A DNA stretch of 17,217 nt from an uncultured Eubacteriales bacterium (GCA_905199135.1 CAJKFC010000035.1:1-17217); one strand, 5' to 3'. Shown: positions 7,796 through 14,894, counted from the first letter of the stretch. Notes: a model not told the origin generated them from the letters alone. Made by a program: numbers and translations.

Positions 7796-9550
7796 TTGTT
7801 TAAAAGCCTTCACACAAAACTTGTCATGATCCTCGTGGCGCTGGTGCTGGCCGTAATGACCATTGTCGGAACATTTCTGGCCAGCAGCGTCACCGAATAC
7901 AACATATCGGCCTTCAGAGACGAGATGTCCAAGGTCTTTACCCCCGACTTTATCCTGTCTATGGAAAACGCGGCGGCAGACGGAGGCACGGAATCTTTAA
8001 AAGAGCTGATAAACGCCTATTCCTCTTCTCTTGGAATAAGCGGCAACAGGGTTTTTTCGATAATCGACGGAAAGACGGGCAAGTATATAGACGGCTCGGA
8101 CGATGAGGCGGGAGCCGAGATGGCGCTTACGCCCAACATTCTCACCGCCATGAACGGTGAGGTGGGGCAGAAGATAAGCCCCGTCAGCACATATTTTGAT
8201 GTAGCTATACCGATAAAAACTCCCGAGCAGCTCTTTGTGGTGGCGGTCACCGACAATAAGGCAGACCTCAACACCTTTGCCGTCAACCTGATAGGCGCCA
8301 TAATAAGGGCCATGCTGTTCGGCTCCGTAATAGTGGTGCTGCTCTCCTATATCCTGTCAAAGACGATAACAAATCCCGTGGAAAAGCTCATCAAAACTGC
8401 GGGCAATATAGCCTCGGGACATTTTGAGGACAAGATAGAGGTGGAGAGCCATGACGAGATAGGCCGTCTTACGGAGACCTTCAACGAGATGGCCGACAAG
8501 CTCAAAAATACCATAGACGCTGTCAGCGGAGAGCGCAACAAGCTCAACACCATGTTCACCCACATGAAGGACGGCATAGTGGCCTTTGACGGCGAGGGCT
8601 ACATGATACATATAAATATCGCCGCCAAAAAGATGCTGGGCATTGAAGAAGAGGGCAGACTCCATTACAGCAGCGTATTTAAAAACCTCCACATCGACAA
8701 ATCAGACCTGAGCAAAAGCGGAGATTATGTGGAGATAGACTATGTGGCCCACGGCAGTATTTTAAAGCTTTTCATAGCCCCCTTTGACGGAGTTGAGGGC
8801 GGGGGCCTTATCATCGTGCTCCACGACATAACCGAGCAGAAGAGACTTGACGATTCCAGAAGGGAGTTTGTGGCAAATGTCTCCCACGAGCTGAGAACTC
8901 CCCTTACAAATATAAAGGGCTACACCGAGACACTTCTCACCGCCGACGACATCGACGGCGAGACGAGGAAATCCTTCCTCAATGTGGTGTACGGCGAGGC
9001 CGACCGAATGACGAGAATAGTAAAAGACCTGCTCACTCTTTCGAGACTGGATTACGGCAAGATGGACATTTTAAAAGAAAATGTCGATATAGGAAAGATA
9101 ACCGAAAATGCCGTTTCCGCCATGAGGATAGAGGCAGAGAAGCAGCATATAGAGCTGACCTGTCAGGCTCAGAGCGGCCTTTTGGCCGAAGGCGACAGGG
9201 AGAGGATAACTCAGGTCATAATAAATATAATTTCAAATGCCATCAAGTACAACAAAAAGGACGGATCTGTCCGTGTGACCTGTGAAAAAGAGGGTGATTT
9301 TGCCTGTGTGACCGTGGCGGATACGGGAATAGGCATACCTGAGGCCGATCTGCCGAGAATTTTCGACAGATTTTACAGGGTGGACAAGGCCCGCTCAAGG
9401 GAGAGAGGCGGCACAGGTCTCGGACTTGCCATAGCCAAAGAGATAGCCATGAGGCACGGCGGAGACATAGAGATAGAGAGCGAATACGGAAAGGGCACTG
9501 TCATGAAGCTCAAGCTTCCCCTTACAGGAGAGGAAAATGAAAAGAATTAA
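7796..9550 (+). CDS. walK: Sensor histidine kinase, WalK (YycG)-like
   Basis: Membrane sensor kinase of 584 residues from a TTG start. Domains in order: TM1 about 8-30; an extracytoplasmic sensor region about 31-165; TM2 about 167-188; HAMP 189-241; a PAS region about 247-347; HisKA 355-420 with phosphoacceptor H364 in NVSHELRTPLTNIKGY; and the HATPase with N box N481 (NIISNAIKYN), G1 DTGIGI at 509-514 and G2 GGTGLGL at 538-544. This TM-sensor-TM-HAMP-PAS-kinase order is that of WalK, and it fits the WalR encoded one gene upstream and the yycH/yycI genes downstream. In Bacillus WalK senses cell-wall hydrolysis status and phosphorylates WalR. The gene overlaps yycH by 14 nt. PhoR shares the architecture, and the WalK call rests largely on context. 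Confidence 0.91.
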   Translation: MFKSLHTKLVMILVALVLAVMTIVGTFLASSVTEYNISAFRDEMSKVFTPDFILSMENAAADGGTESLKELINAYSSSLGISGNRVFSIIDGKTGKYIDGSDDEAGAEMALTPNILTAMNGEVGQKISPVSTYFDVAIPIKTPEQLFVVAVTDNKADLNTFAVNLIGAIIRAMLFGSVIVVLLSYILSKTITNPVEKLIKTAGNIASGHFEDKIEVESHDEIGRLTETFNEMADKLKNTIDAVSGERNKLNTMFTHMKDGIVAFDGEGYMIHINIAAKKMLGIEEEGRLHYSSVFKNLHIDKSDLSKSGDYVEIDYVAHGSILKLFIAPFDGVEGGGLIIVLHDITEQKRLDDSRREFVANVSHELRTPLTNIKGYTETLLTADDIDGETRKSFLNVVYGEADRMTRIVKDLLTLSRLDYGKMDILKENVDIGKITENAVSAMRIEAEKQHIELTCQAQSGLLAEGDRERITQVIINIISNAIKYNKKDGSVRVTCEKEGDFACVTVADTGIGIPEADLPRIFDRFYRVDKARSRERGGTGLGLAIAKEIAMRHGGDIEIESEYGKGTVMKLKLPLTGEENEKN

Positions 9551-10778
9551 AAGCGTTATTCTCGTTTTGCTGACATTTTCCATGTGTTTTCTGTGCTATG
9601 CCACCCTTATGGTGTCGAGCGGCAGAGGCATAAATTATATTTTCGGAGAATTTTCCGTTCAAAACGGTAAATCTGACGGAAAGGAAAGTGAGTACAAGGC
9701 GTCGGCTGTGCCTGCCAAGATATCGGTGGCAGGAGAACATATACTGTTCACCGAGGAAAACATCACCGTCAAAAGCGAGATATACAAAGACTGCGAAAGA
9801 TTCATAACCGAGGCCATAGGCTCCATGTCGAGCGTCGAGGAGATAACCGCCGAGCAGTATAAGGAGGCGGTTTTTCAAAACAGTCTCATTGTGAAGTACA
9901 GCGGAGAAATACCTCTTTTCATGCTGAGCGAATGGTCGGGAGGCCATATTTCCGATCGTTTCAGCGTGCGCATAATGGGATTTTCAAAGTCTGAATGGGA
10001 CATATACGCCTATTTTAAAGACGAGGCAAGCGAAAAATATTACAGATCAAAAACGGCGGCGGGAGTTCAGTTTCTCGCCGATATAGCCGAGAAATACAGA
10101 ACTCAAAACGCAGTGTTCGCCGAAAAGTATATTTCTGACTTTGACGGCAACGAGGCGGAGGTGCTGTGCACCGAAAGCCCCGTGGTCAATATTTTGCAGA
10201 TCAAAGAGGGAAGCTACGCCTTTGACGACGGCAAAGAGGAGGATATACTGCGCATTCTCGGAATAAACCCTTATCTTGCAAAGAGCTATCAGGAGTCCTC
10301 CGATGTGAGAATATATGTGGAGGGCGACGGAGTGCTGAGAGCCGACACACAGGGACGGCTGACATACAGCGCTTCGGAAAGCGGAATAGAGACAGGTGCT
10401 GTCGACGGAAAAGAGGCGGCGCTTGCAGCCGTGGACAAGCTCTATGAGCTGGCGTCGGTGCTCTACGGAGAAAACACCGACATGAGATTCGACATAGACG
10501 AAGTTAAGACGGACGGCAGCGACGCAGATGTGCAGTGCGTCTTAAAATACGGCGGAATATCTTTGGAGGGAGACCGATTCGGAGCGGGAGTTTCGGTATC
10601 GGACGGAAAAATAATAAAACTTTGGATAGACAATCCATATCTTGAAAAATCGGAATATCTGACTGTATTGTCCACGGCCGACGCCGCCGCGTTAAAGCCC
10701 GACAAGAGCAGCTTTGAAACGGTGTATATCTGGCAGAACGGTCTGTTTATGCCGATTACGGGAGCGGAGGAAAACTGA
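9537..10778 (+). CDS. yycH: YycH-like regulator of the WalRK system
   Basis: A 413-residue protein with one N-terminal membrane segment (about 5-26, SVILVLLTFSMCFLCYATLM) and a long polar region predicted to be extracytoplasmic. I recognise it as YycH mainly by position (directly after walK and directly before a YycI-like gene), by length, and by its single-anchor topology; no short catalytic motif exists to confirm it. In Bacillus YycH and YycI form a membrane complex with WalK and restrain its activity, while in Staphylococcus aureus they act as activators, so the sign of the effect here is unknown. The ATG has AGGAG at 9526-9530, six bases upstream, within the end of walK. The stop overlaps the next start by one base (TGATG), giving tight coupling with yycI, as expected of partners in one complex. 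Confidence 0.78.
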   Translation: MKRIKSVILVLLTFSMCFLCYATLMVSSGRGINYIFGEFSVQNGKSDGKESEYKASAVPAKISVAGEHILFTEENITVKSEIYKDCERFITEAIGSMSSVEEITAEQYKEAVFQNSLIVKYSGEIPLFMLSEWSGGHISDRFSVRIMGFSKSEWDIYAYFKDEASEKYYRSKTAAGVQFLADIAEKYRTQNAVFAEKYISDFDGNEAEVLCTESPVVNILQIKEGSYAFDDGKEEDILRILGINPYLAKSYQESSDVRIYVEGDGVLRADTQGRLTYSASESGIETGAVDGKEAALAAVDKLYELASVLYGENTDMRFDIDEVKTDGSDADVQCVLKYGGISLEGDRFGAGVSVSDGKIIKLWIDNPYLEKSEYLTVLSTADAAALKPDKSSFETVYIWQNGLFMPITGAEEN

Positions 10779-11575
10779 TGGAATGGGAAAAGGCAAAAAA
10801 TCTTCTGATGTGCGTGCTGATTTTCGCAAATGTTTTTCTCGCCGTCAATCTGGCAACGCTTCTTGAGAAAAGAACATCGGAGCAGAGCGAAAAAGCATCC
10901 CTTGCCGTGGAAAATCTCGAGCAGAGAGGACATACCGCAGACGGCGAAGCCGTGGATGCTCTGCCCGAAAAACTCGCTGTCATATCGATGGGAAGAGACA
11001 GCGCAAAAGAGCAAAAAGCTGCGGAAGGTCTTTTGGGAGAGTGTCAGAAGAGCGTCAGAGGCGGCGGAATAGAGGAGTATTCCTCGGATGCCGGAAAGCT
11101 TACATTCCGCAGCGGCGGAAATGTCAGCGGAGAGATAGTGGGAGCGCGCTTCGGAGACGACCCTTTGAAGGACGCCCGAAATATCTTTAAAGCTATGGGC
11201 ATAGAGGTCGACGAAATTTCTCAGACCGAAGACCAGGTGGTGGGAAAATACCGCATAGACGGCTTCGAGGCCGAGAACCTTGAAATAACGGTCAGCCAGA
11301 CAACGAGAGGACTTTCGGTAGAGGGCATGGCGGTATTTTTAAAAAACGCTCAGAAATCGGAATTTTATCCGGATTATGCACGGGCTCTCATAAATCTCGC
11401 CTGCCGGGCGGAGGAGGAAGGGAGCGTTTTAAACGCACAGGATATGGATATCATATATTACAGCGAGATGAGCGAAGGCGAATCTTACAGATTTTATCCC
11501 GTACTTTTGATAAAGAGCGGCGGGCAGGAAACGGCTGTTTCATTGCAAAACGGCGAAATACTTAAAAACAAATAA
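10778..11575 (+). CDS. yycI: YycI-like regulator of the WalRK system
   Basis: A 265-residue protein with an N-terminal membrane segment (about 9-28) preceded by MEWEKAKN, which resembles the M-[DE]-W-x-[KR]-[AT]-K start typical of YycI proteins. The remainder is a polar, extracytoplasmic domain; its C-terminal FYPVLLIKSGGQETAVSLQNGEI resembles the end of YycI/YycH-type folds. It starts on the last base of the yycH stop with GGAGG at 10766-10770, seven bases upstream. It should pair with YycH in the membrane to tune WalK. It is followed by 113 non-coding bases without a convincing strong terminator, so readthrough into murA is possible alongside murA's own promoter. Confidence 0.8.
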   Translation: MEWEKAKNLLMCVLIFANVFLAVNLATLLEKRTSEQSEKASLAVENLEQRGHTADGEAVDALPEKLAVISMGRDSAKEQKAAEGLLGECQKSVRGGGIEEYSSDAGKLTFRSGGNVSGEIVGARFGDDPLKDARNIFKAMGIEVDEISQTEDQVVGKYRIDGFEAENLEITVSQTTRGLSVEGMAVFLKNAQKSEFYPDYARALINLACRAEEEGSVLNAQDMDIIYYSEMSEGESYRFYPVLLIKSGGQETAVSLQNGEILKNK

Positions 11576-11582
11576 AAACTAT

Positions 11583-11610
11583 TTGTATTTGCGGAAATAT
11601 GTGTTATAAT
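11583..11610 (+). promoter_or_regulatory. Extended -10 promoter for murA
   Basis: A perfect TATAAT at 11605-11610 is preceded by TG at 11602-11603, giving the extended -10 form TGTTATAAT. A partial -35, TTGTAT at 11583-11588, is spaced 16 bp away. Transcription should start near 11617 and leave a leader of about 70 bases before murA. This lets murA, walJ and rlmH be expressed independently of walRK. Confidence 0.7.
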
Positions 11611-11625
11611 AGAAGTAATACCTAA

Positions 11626-11653
11626 AGACATAAGTCTGCCCTTTCGGGCGTTT
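11626..11653 (+). other. Two small adjacent hairpins in the murA leader
   Basis: AGAC-ATAA-GTCT (11626-11637) is followed immediately by GCCC-TTTC-GGGC (11638-11649) and then a short T-run (GTTTTAAAA). The second hairpin has four G-C pairs and a four-base loop, and is weak as a terminator. It might be residual termination of the yycI transcript or an attenuator in the murA leader; the sequence cannot decide. Confidence 0.35.
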
Positions 11654-11688
11654 TAAAAATATATGAGTGTATAACGAGGCGTGAAAAA

Positions 11689-12981
11689 ATGGAGAAATTT
11701 GTTATTAAAGGCGGACATAAGCTTTTCGGTGAAGTCACCATAGGCGGCGCGAAAAACGCGGCCATAGCCATAATTCCCGCGGTAGCTCTTGTAAGAGGTG
11801 TGTGCCGTCTTGAAAATATGCCGAAGATAAGCGATGTCACCACTCAGCTGGAAATTCTGGAGGAGCTGGGAGCAAAGGTCAGACAGGTGGGAGACACCAC
11901 CGTGGAGATAGACTGCACCAACCTCCATGAGACCACCGAAAGAGCTTTTGAGCTCATGAGGGAGATAAGAGCTTCCTATTATCTTATAGGTTCTCTTCTC
12001 GGCAGATTCAGAAGGGCTTCGGTCTCCATGCCCGGAGGCTGCGACTTCGGGCTGAGGCCCATCGACCAGCACATCAAGGGCTTTGAGGCTCTCGGCACCC
12101 ACATAGATGTGGTGGCGGGCAGAATAGACGCCGTCGCCCCCAACGACCTTGTGGGCACAAATATTTACTTTGACACAGGTTCCGTGGGAGCCACCATGAA
12201 TATCATGCTGGCCGCCGTCCTTGCGAAAGGCACGACGATCATGGAAAATGTCGCCAAGGAGCCCCACATAGTCGACCTTGCAAACTTCCTCAATTCCATG
12301 GGAGCCAATATATCGGGCGCAGGCACCGATGTCATAAAGATCAAGGGCGTGGAAAGCCTCCACGGCGGAACATACAGCGTGATACCCGACCAGATAGAGG
12401 CGGGCACATATATGGCGGCGGTAGCTGCAACAGGCGGAAGCATTCTCATCAAAAATGTCATTCCGAGACATCTTGAGTGCATAACGGCAAAGCTTGAGGA
12501 GATGAATGTGGAGGTCGAGGAGCTGGACGACGCCGTCAGAGTCACAAGAACGGGAAAAATAGCCAAGACCAACATAAAGACACTTCCTTATCCCGGCTTC
12601 CCCACAGACATGCAGCCTCAGCTGGCGGTTGTTCTGTGCTGCGCCGAGGGCACCAGCATCATAACCGAGGGTATCTGGGACGACCGTTTCAGATATATGG
12701 ACGAGCTCAGGAGAATGGGCGCAGTCACTCAGGTCGACGGCAAGGTGGCCATAATCGAGGGGGTCAAGTCTCTGACAGGCGCCAAGGTCAAGGCAAGGGA
12801 TCTCAGAGCGGGCGCCGCCATGGTCATAGCGGGCATGGCTGCCCACGGTGTCACCGAGGTCGAGGACATCAAATATATCGAAAGAGGCTACGAGTGCATA
12901 GTGGACAAGCTCAAAAAGCTCGGAGCCGATATAGAAAGGGTTGTTGAGGCGGAAAACGACGAGATGCCTCAGATAGTTTAG
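11689..12981 (+). CDS. murA: UDP-N-acetylglucosamine 1-carboxyvinyltransferase MurA
   Basis: Cytoplasmic enzyme that transfers enolpyruvate from phosphoenolpyruvate to UDP-GlcNAc, the first committed step of peptidoglycan synthesis and the fosfomycin target. The 430 residues match the family length. Active-site residues seen: K22/N23 in GGAKNA, the PEP- and fosfomycin-reactive C118 in MPGGCDFGLRP (Cys115 of E. coli; Asp here would mean intrinsic resistance, but it is Cys), the catalytic-base aspartate at about 307 in PGFPTDMQ, and the conserved ERGYE near 399-403. Clostridia often carry two murA paralogues and I cannot say which this is. It is placed between yycI and walJ and has its own promoter, a weak purine stretch GAGGCGTG before the ATG, and walJ two bases after its stop. 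Co-location with walRK fits coordinated control of cell-wall synthesis. Confidence 0.97.
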   Translation: MEKFVIKGGHKLFGEVTIGGAKNAAIAIIPAVALVRGVCRLENMPKISDVTTQLEILEELGAKVRQVGDTTVEIDCTNLHETTERAFELMREIRASYYLIGSLLGRFRRASVSMPGGCDFGLRPIDQHIKGFEALGTHIDVVAGRIDAVAPNDLVGTNIYFDTGSVGATMNIMLAAVLAKGTTIMENVAKEPHIVDLANFLNSMGANISGAGTDVIKIKGVESLHGGTYSVIPDQIEAGTYMAAVAATGGSILIKNVIPRHLECITAKLEEMNVEVEELDDAVRVTRTGKIAKTNIKTLPYPGFPTDMQPQLAVVLCCAEGTSIITEGIWDDRFRYMDELRRMGAVTQVDGKVAIIEGVKSLTGAKVKARDLRAGAAMVIAGMAAHGVTEVEDIKYIERGYECIVDKLKKLGADIERVVEAENDEMPQIV

Positions 12982-12982
12982 T

Positions 12983-13756
12983 ATGCTCAAAATCATTCCT
13001 GTGATGAGCGGCTCCTCGGGGAACGCTCTCATGGTCGTGTCGGAAAAGGCGAAAATACTCATTGACGCCGGCGGCACTACAAAAACCATAAAAACCGTCC
13101 TGGCCCGGGAAAATCTCGGGCTTCAGGACATAACACATATTCTTATAACACATACCCACAGAGACCATGTAGCCGCACTTCCCGTGCTTCTGAAATATAC
13201 GGGGGCGAAGCTTCTCCTAAGCAAAAACGCTCTCGGAGAGCTGGAGGACTGCGGCGAAAGGGCCGAAAGCTTTGAGGAAAACACCGTTTGCGAGGCTTTG
13301 GATATGGAGTTTAAAGCCTTTAAAACACCCCACGACAGCTTCGGCAGCGTGGGATTTGTACTGTCAGACGGAAAAAAACGCTTTGCCTACTGCACCGATT
13401 TGGGATATGTCACCGAAGAAGTGAAAAACGCGGTAGAGGGCTGCGATGCCGTGTACATAGAATCGAACCACGATGTGGAAATGCTCAAAAGCGGGCCGTA
13501 TCCCTATTTTCTGAAACAGAGGATACTTTCGCCGAACGGACATCTCTCCAACCGAGACTGCGGAAAGTTCATAAGCCACTTGGCGCAAAGCGGCACGGAA
13601 AAATTTGTGCTGGCCCATCTGAGTGAAAAGAACAATACCCCTTCAAAGGCTCTTCTTGAAACAGAAAAGGCCCTTTTGGAGTGCGGGGCAGAGGGTCACA
13701 TAGACATAAAGGTGGCGCAAAAGAAAAATACTTCGGGATTTACTTTGACGGTGTGA
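12983..13756 (+). CDS. walJ: Metallo-beta-lactamase-fold hydrolase, WalJ (YycJ)
   Basis: A 257-residue cytoplasmic protein of the metallo-beta-lactamase superfamily. The metal-binding motif HxHxDH is seen as HTHRDH at residues 57-62, preceded by IPVMSGSSGNALMV (5-18) and LIDAGGT (26-32), which is the typical N-terminus of the YycJ/WalJ group. Further putative metal ligands are H112 (in FKTPHDSFGSVGF) and D134 (in YCTDLGYV). WalJ homologues are the conserved downstream member of walRK operons; a Bacillus homologue has been described as a 5'-3' exonuclease in mismatch repair, and a link to cell-division timing was reported in Streptococcus. Which role applies here is open. The ATG follows the murA stop by one base and lacks a strong ribosome binding site, so translation is probably coupled to murA. 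rlmH starts one base after its stop. Confidence 0.88.
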   Translation: MLKIIPVMSGSSGNALMVVSEKAKILIDAGGTTKTIKTVLARENLGLQDITHILITHTHRDHVAALPVLLKYTGAKLLLSKNALGELEDCGERAESFEENTVCEALDMEFKAFKTPHDSFGSVGFVLSDGKKRFAYCTDLGYVTEEVKNAVEGCDAVYIESNHDVEMLKSGPYPYFLKQRILSPNGHLSNRDCGKFISHLAQSGTEKFVLAHLSEKNNTPSKALLETEKALLECGAEGHIDIKVAQKKNTSGFTLTV

Positions 13757-13757
13757 C

Positions 13758-14204
13758 ATGCTGAAAATAAAAATTATACCGGTGGGCAAACTGAAGGAAA
13801 AGTTTTACATTGAAGCCTGCAAGGAATACATAAAAAGACTGGAGTTCTACTGCAATTTGGAGATAAAGGAGCTGCCCGAGGGAGGAGGTCTTGAAAAGGA
13901 GGCCGCCCTCATCAAAAAGGAGCTCGTTCCGGGCTGCTTTACGGTGGCAATGTGCATCGAGGGCAAGCAGCTTTCCTCCGAGGAACTGGCCGATATGATA
14001 GACAGAGCGCAGATTGGCGGAAAATCTACAATATGTATAATTATAGGTTCTTCCGAAGGAATGTCCGATGAGATAAAGCGTCTTGCCGACGCTAAAATAT
14101 CCATGTCGAGAATGACATTTCCCCATCACCTGGCGAGAGTCATGATTTTAGAACAAATTTACAGAGCCATGAACATTTTGTCAGGGGGCAAATATCATAA
14201 ATAA
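13758..14204 (+). CDS. rlmH: 23S rRNA (pseudouridine1915-N3)-methyltransferase RlmH
   Basis: SPOUT-class SAM-dependent enzyme that methylates pseudouridine 1915 in helix 69 of 23S rRNA, acting on assembled 70S ribosomes. The 148 residues cover the whole protein: N-terminal IKIIPVGKLKEKFY, the knot region with IIGSSEGMSDEI (95-106), MTFPHHLARVMILEQIYRA (119-137), and the conserved C-terminal YHK (146-148). The usual SAM-loop Gly-Gly is Gly-Ser here (GSSEG, 97-101). The gene starts one base after the walJ stop, the same order as in Bacillus and Staphylococcus, where the gene (orfX) is also the SCCmec attachment site. I see no cassette at its 3' end here: the sequence after the stop is ordinary AT-rich intergenic DNA. 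Confidence 0.97.
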   Translation: MLKIKIIPVGKLKEKFYIEACKEYIKRLEFYCNLEIKELPEGGGLEKEAALIKKELVPGCFTVAMCIEGKQLSSEELADMIDRAQIGGKSTICIIIGSSEGMSDEIKRLADAKISMSRMTFPHHLARVMILEQIYRAMNILSGGKYHK

Positions 14205-14218
14205 AACGGCGTAAATAC

Positions 14219-14243
14219 CTCTATATATTGAGAAAATATAGAG
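14219..14243 (+). other. Hairpin downstream of rlmH
   Basis: CTCTATAT (14219-14226) and ATATAGAG (14236-14243) are perfect inverted repeats around a nine-base loop. No T-run follows, so it is not an intrinsic terminator by itself; it may protect the 3' end of the operon transcript or act together with the next hairpin. Confidence 0.5.
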
Positions 14244-14257
14244 CTAAAATAGAAAAG

Positions 14258-14280
14258 CCCGATATATTGGGAATTTTTTT
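14258..14280 (+). terminator. Weak intrinsic terminator of the walRK-rlmH operon
   Basis: CCCGA (14258-14262) pairs with TTGGG (14267-14271), including one G-T pair, around the four-base loop TATA, and is followed by seven T residues at 14274-14280. The stem is short, but the T-run and the location between two differently used transcription units support termination here. Confidence 0.5.
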
Positions 14281-14331
14281 CGCCAAAACTTGTAATTTAT
14301 TTATGAATTTGAAAAAAAAAGAAAAAAACTA

Positions 14332-14360
14332 TTGAAAAAAAATGAGTTTTATCATATAAT
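14332..14360 (+). promoter_or_regulatory. Sigma-A-type promoter of the grd operon
   Basis: TTGAAA (14332-14337) and TATAAT (14355-14360) are separated by exactly 17 bp, one of the best housekeeping promoter matches in the window. A-tracts at 14312-14320 and 14322-14328 lie just upstream, where an UP element would sit. Transcription should start near 14367, leaving a leader of about 87 bases. A strong promoter fits the high-expression codon use of grdE and grdB. Confidence 0.8.
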
Positions 14361-14390
14361 ATATTTGCGAACGAGCGTTAGGCTATTCGT

Positions 14391-14440
14391 GTGTGCAAAA
14401 TAACGCAAAATTATGCATAACGGCTCATAATTATGCAAAT
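14391..14440 (+). repeat. Five-fold 10-bp-period repeat in the grdX leader
   Basis: Five consecutive 10-bp units end in GCAAAA, GCAAAA, GCATAA, TCATAA and GCAAAT, so a GCAWAA-like core recurs once per DNA helical turn at 14395, 14405, 14415, 14425 (degenerate) and 14435. Units 3 and 5 also share AATTATGCA at a 20-bp offset (14409 and 14429). The array lies between the predicted start of transcription and the ribosome binding site, so it could be an operator array on DNA or a repeated protein-binding site on the leader RNA. Confidence 0.6.
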
Positions 14441-14453
14441 ATTTGGAGGTACG

Positions 14454-14837
14454 ATGGCTTACAGCTTTATCATTATGACAAACAACGAGCTTGTATATTC
14501 CAAGTATAAGGACGAGTTTGAAATCGAGTATAAAGACGAATCTTATGAGGAGCTCCTGCTCAGAGTGAGAGACAAGGTTCACAAGGGCGCCAAGCTTTTA
14601 ACGCATCCCCTTTCGGGCAGCGTCAAGCCCAATGAGACGCCTTTCAAAACTGTTTTCATCACCAAGACAAAAGGAGACATGGACATGAGGTCTCTGGAGA
14701 TTATCGAAAACGCGATAATCACCGCAAAGAAGTTCCCCGTCCGTTTCCCCGTGATGCCCGACAACATAAGAGCTGACTTTGCGCTCATCGATCTCTCCCT
14801 TATGGAAAGTGCCATTCCGGCGGCGACGCAGGCTTAA
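14454..14837 (+). CDS. grdX: GrdX family protein
   Basis: A small protein of 127 residues that I recognise as GrdX from its length, its MAYSFIIMTNNELVYSKYKDEF N-terminal style and its position as first gene of a glycine reductase operon. GrdX accompanies grd operons in Clostridium difficile, C. sticklandii and relatives; its function is unknown and it lacks obvious catalytic motifs, cysteines or membrane segments. The ATG at 14454 follows GGAGG (14445-14449) by four bases; an in-frame ATG at 14433 would fall inside the leader repeat and lacks a ribosome binding site. In the classical order trxB and trxA follow grdX, but here the next gene is grdE after 64 bases. A regulatory or assembly role has been suggested only from context. 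Confidence 0.85.
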   Translation: MAYSFIIMTNNELVYSKYKDEFEIEYKDESYEELLLRVRDKVHKGAKLLTHPLSGSVKPNETPFKTVFITKTKGDMDMRSLEIIENAIITAKKFPVRFPVMPDNIRADFALIDLSLMESAIPAATQA

Positions 14838-14874
14838 TTGTCACAATAATCTCGTTTATAATTACAATTATAAA
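14834..14874 (+). promoter_or_regulatory. Possible internal promoter with palindromic operator before grdE
   Basis: TATAAT at 14857-14862 has a weak -35 candidate, TTAATT at 14834-14839, with a 17-bp spacer. The -10 sits inside a perfect inverted repeat: TTTATAATT (14855-14863), AC, AATTATAAA (14866-14874). A protein bound there would occlude the -10. The palindrome is AT-only in its arms and has no strong G-C stem or T-run, so it is not a good intrinsic terminator. Confidence 0.45.
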
Positions 14875-14888
14875 AAACTATGATAAGT

Positions 14889-14894
14889 GAGGTG
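14889..14894 (+). promoter_or_regulatory. Ribosome binding site for the grdE TTG start
   Basis: GAGGTG lies seven bases before TTG 14902. It decides for TTG 14902 rather than the in-frame GTG at 14887, which overlaps this site and would add five residues not seen at the KLELG N-terminus of the family. Confidence 0.7.

Larger units (their letters stand above)
14205..14453 (+). other. Intergenic region between rlmH and grdX
   Basis: This 249-base AT-rich gap has no convincing gene. In order it holds an 8-bp-stem hairpin (14219-14243), a weak intrinsic terminator (14258-14280), A-tracts, a near-consensus promoter (14332-14360), and a leader with a 10-bp-period repeat ending in the grdX ribosome binding site (GGAGG, 14445-14449). 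Confidence 0.85.

Noticed and set aside
11584..11610. WalR box over the murA promoter
   Set aside because: TGTTAT at 11602 fits a half-site, but no second half-site is found at the right distance on either side, and the match overlaps the extended -10 element.
11653..13089. Long open frame on the - strand opposite murA (478 codons)
   Set aside because: It is fully antisense to a well-conserved enzyme, has no recognisable protein family, and results from the codon bias of the + strand gene.
14200..14260. SCC-type cassette or attachment site at the 3' end of rlmH (orfX)
   Set aside because: No cassette genes, recombinase or direct repeat of the rlmH end is seen downstream; the grd operon follows after a normal promoter region.
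14291..14307. WalR box (TGTWAH-N5-TGTWAH) upstream of grdX
   Set aside because: TGTAAT at 14291 matches one half-site, but the second half (TATGAA) has only four of six matches, expected by chance in AT-rich DNA.
14367..14453. Glycine riboswitch in the grdX leader
   Set aside because: The leader is about 87 bases and AT-rich, with no stable multi-stem folding or tandem aptamer-like layout that I can see; the periodic repeat explains the structure better.
14856..14873. Intrinsic terminator between grdX and grdE
   Set aside because: The inverted repeat consists only of A-T pairs with a two-base spacer, so it would not form a stable RNA hairpin; an operator is more plausible.
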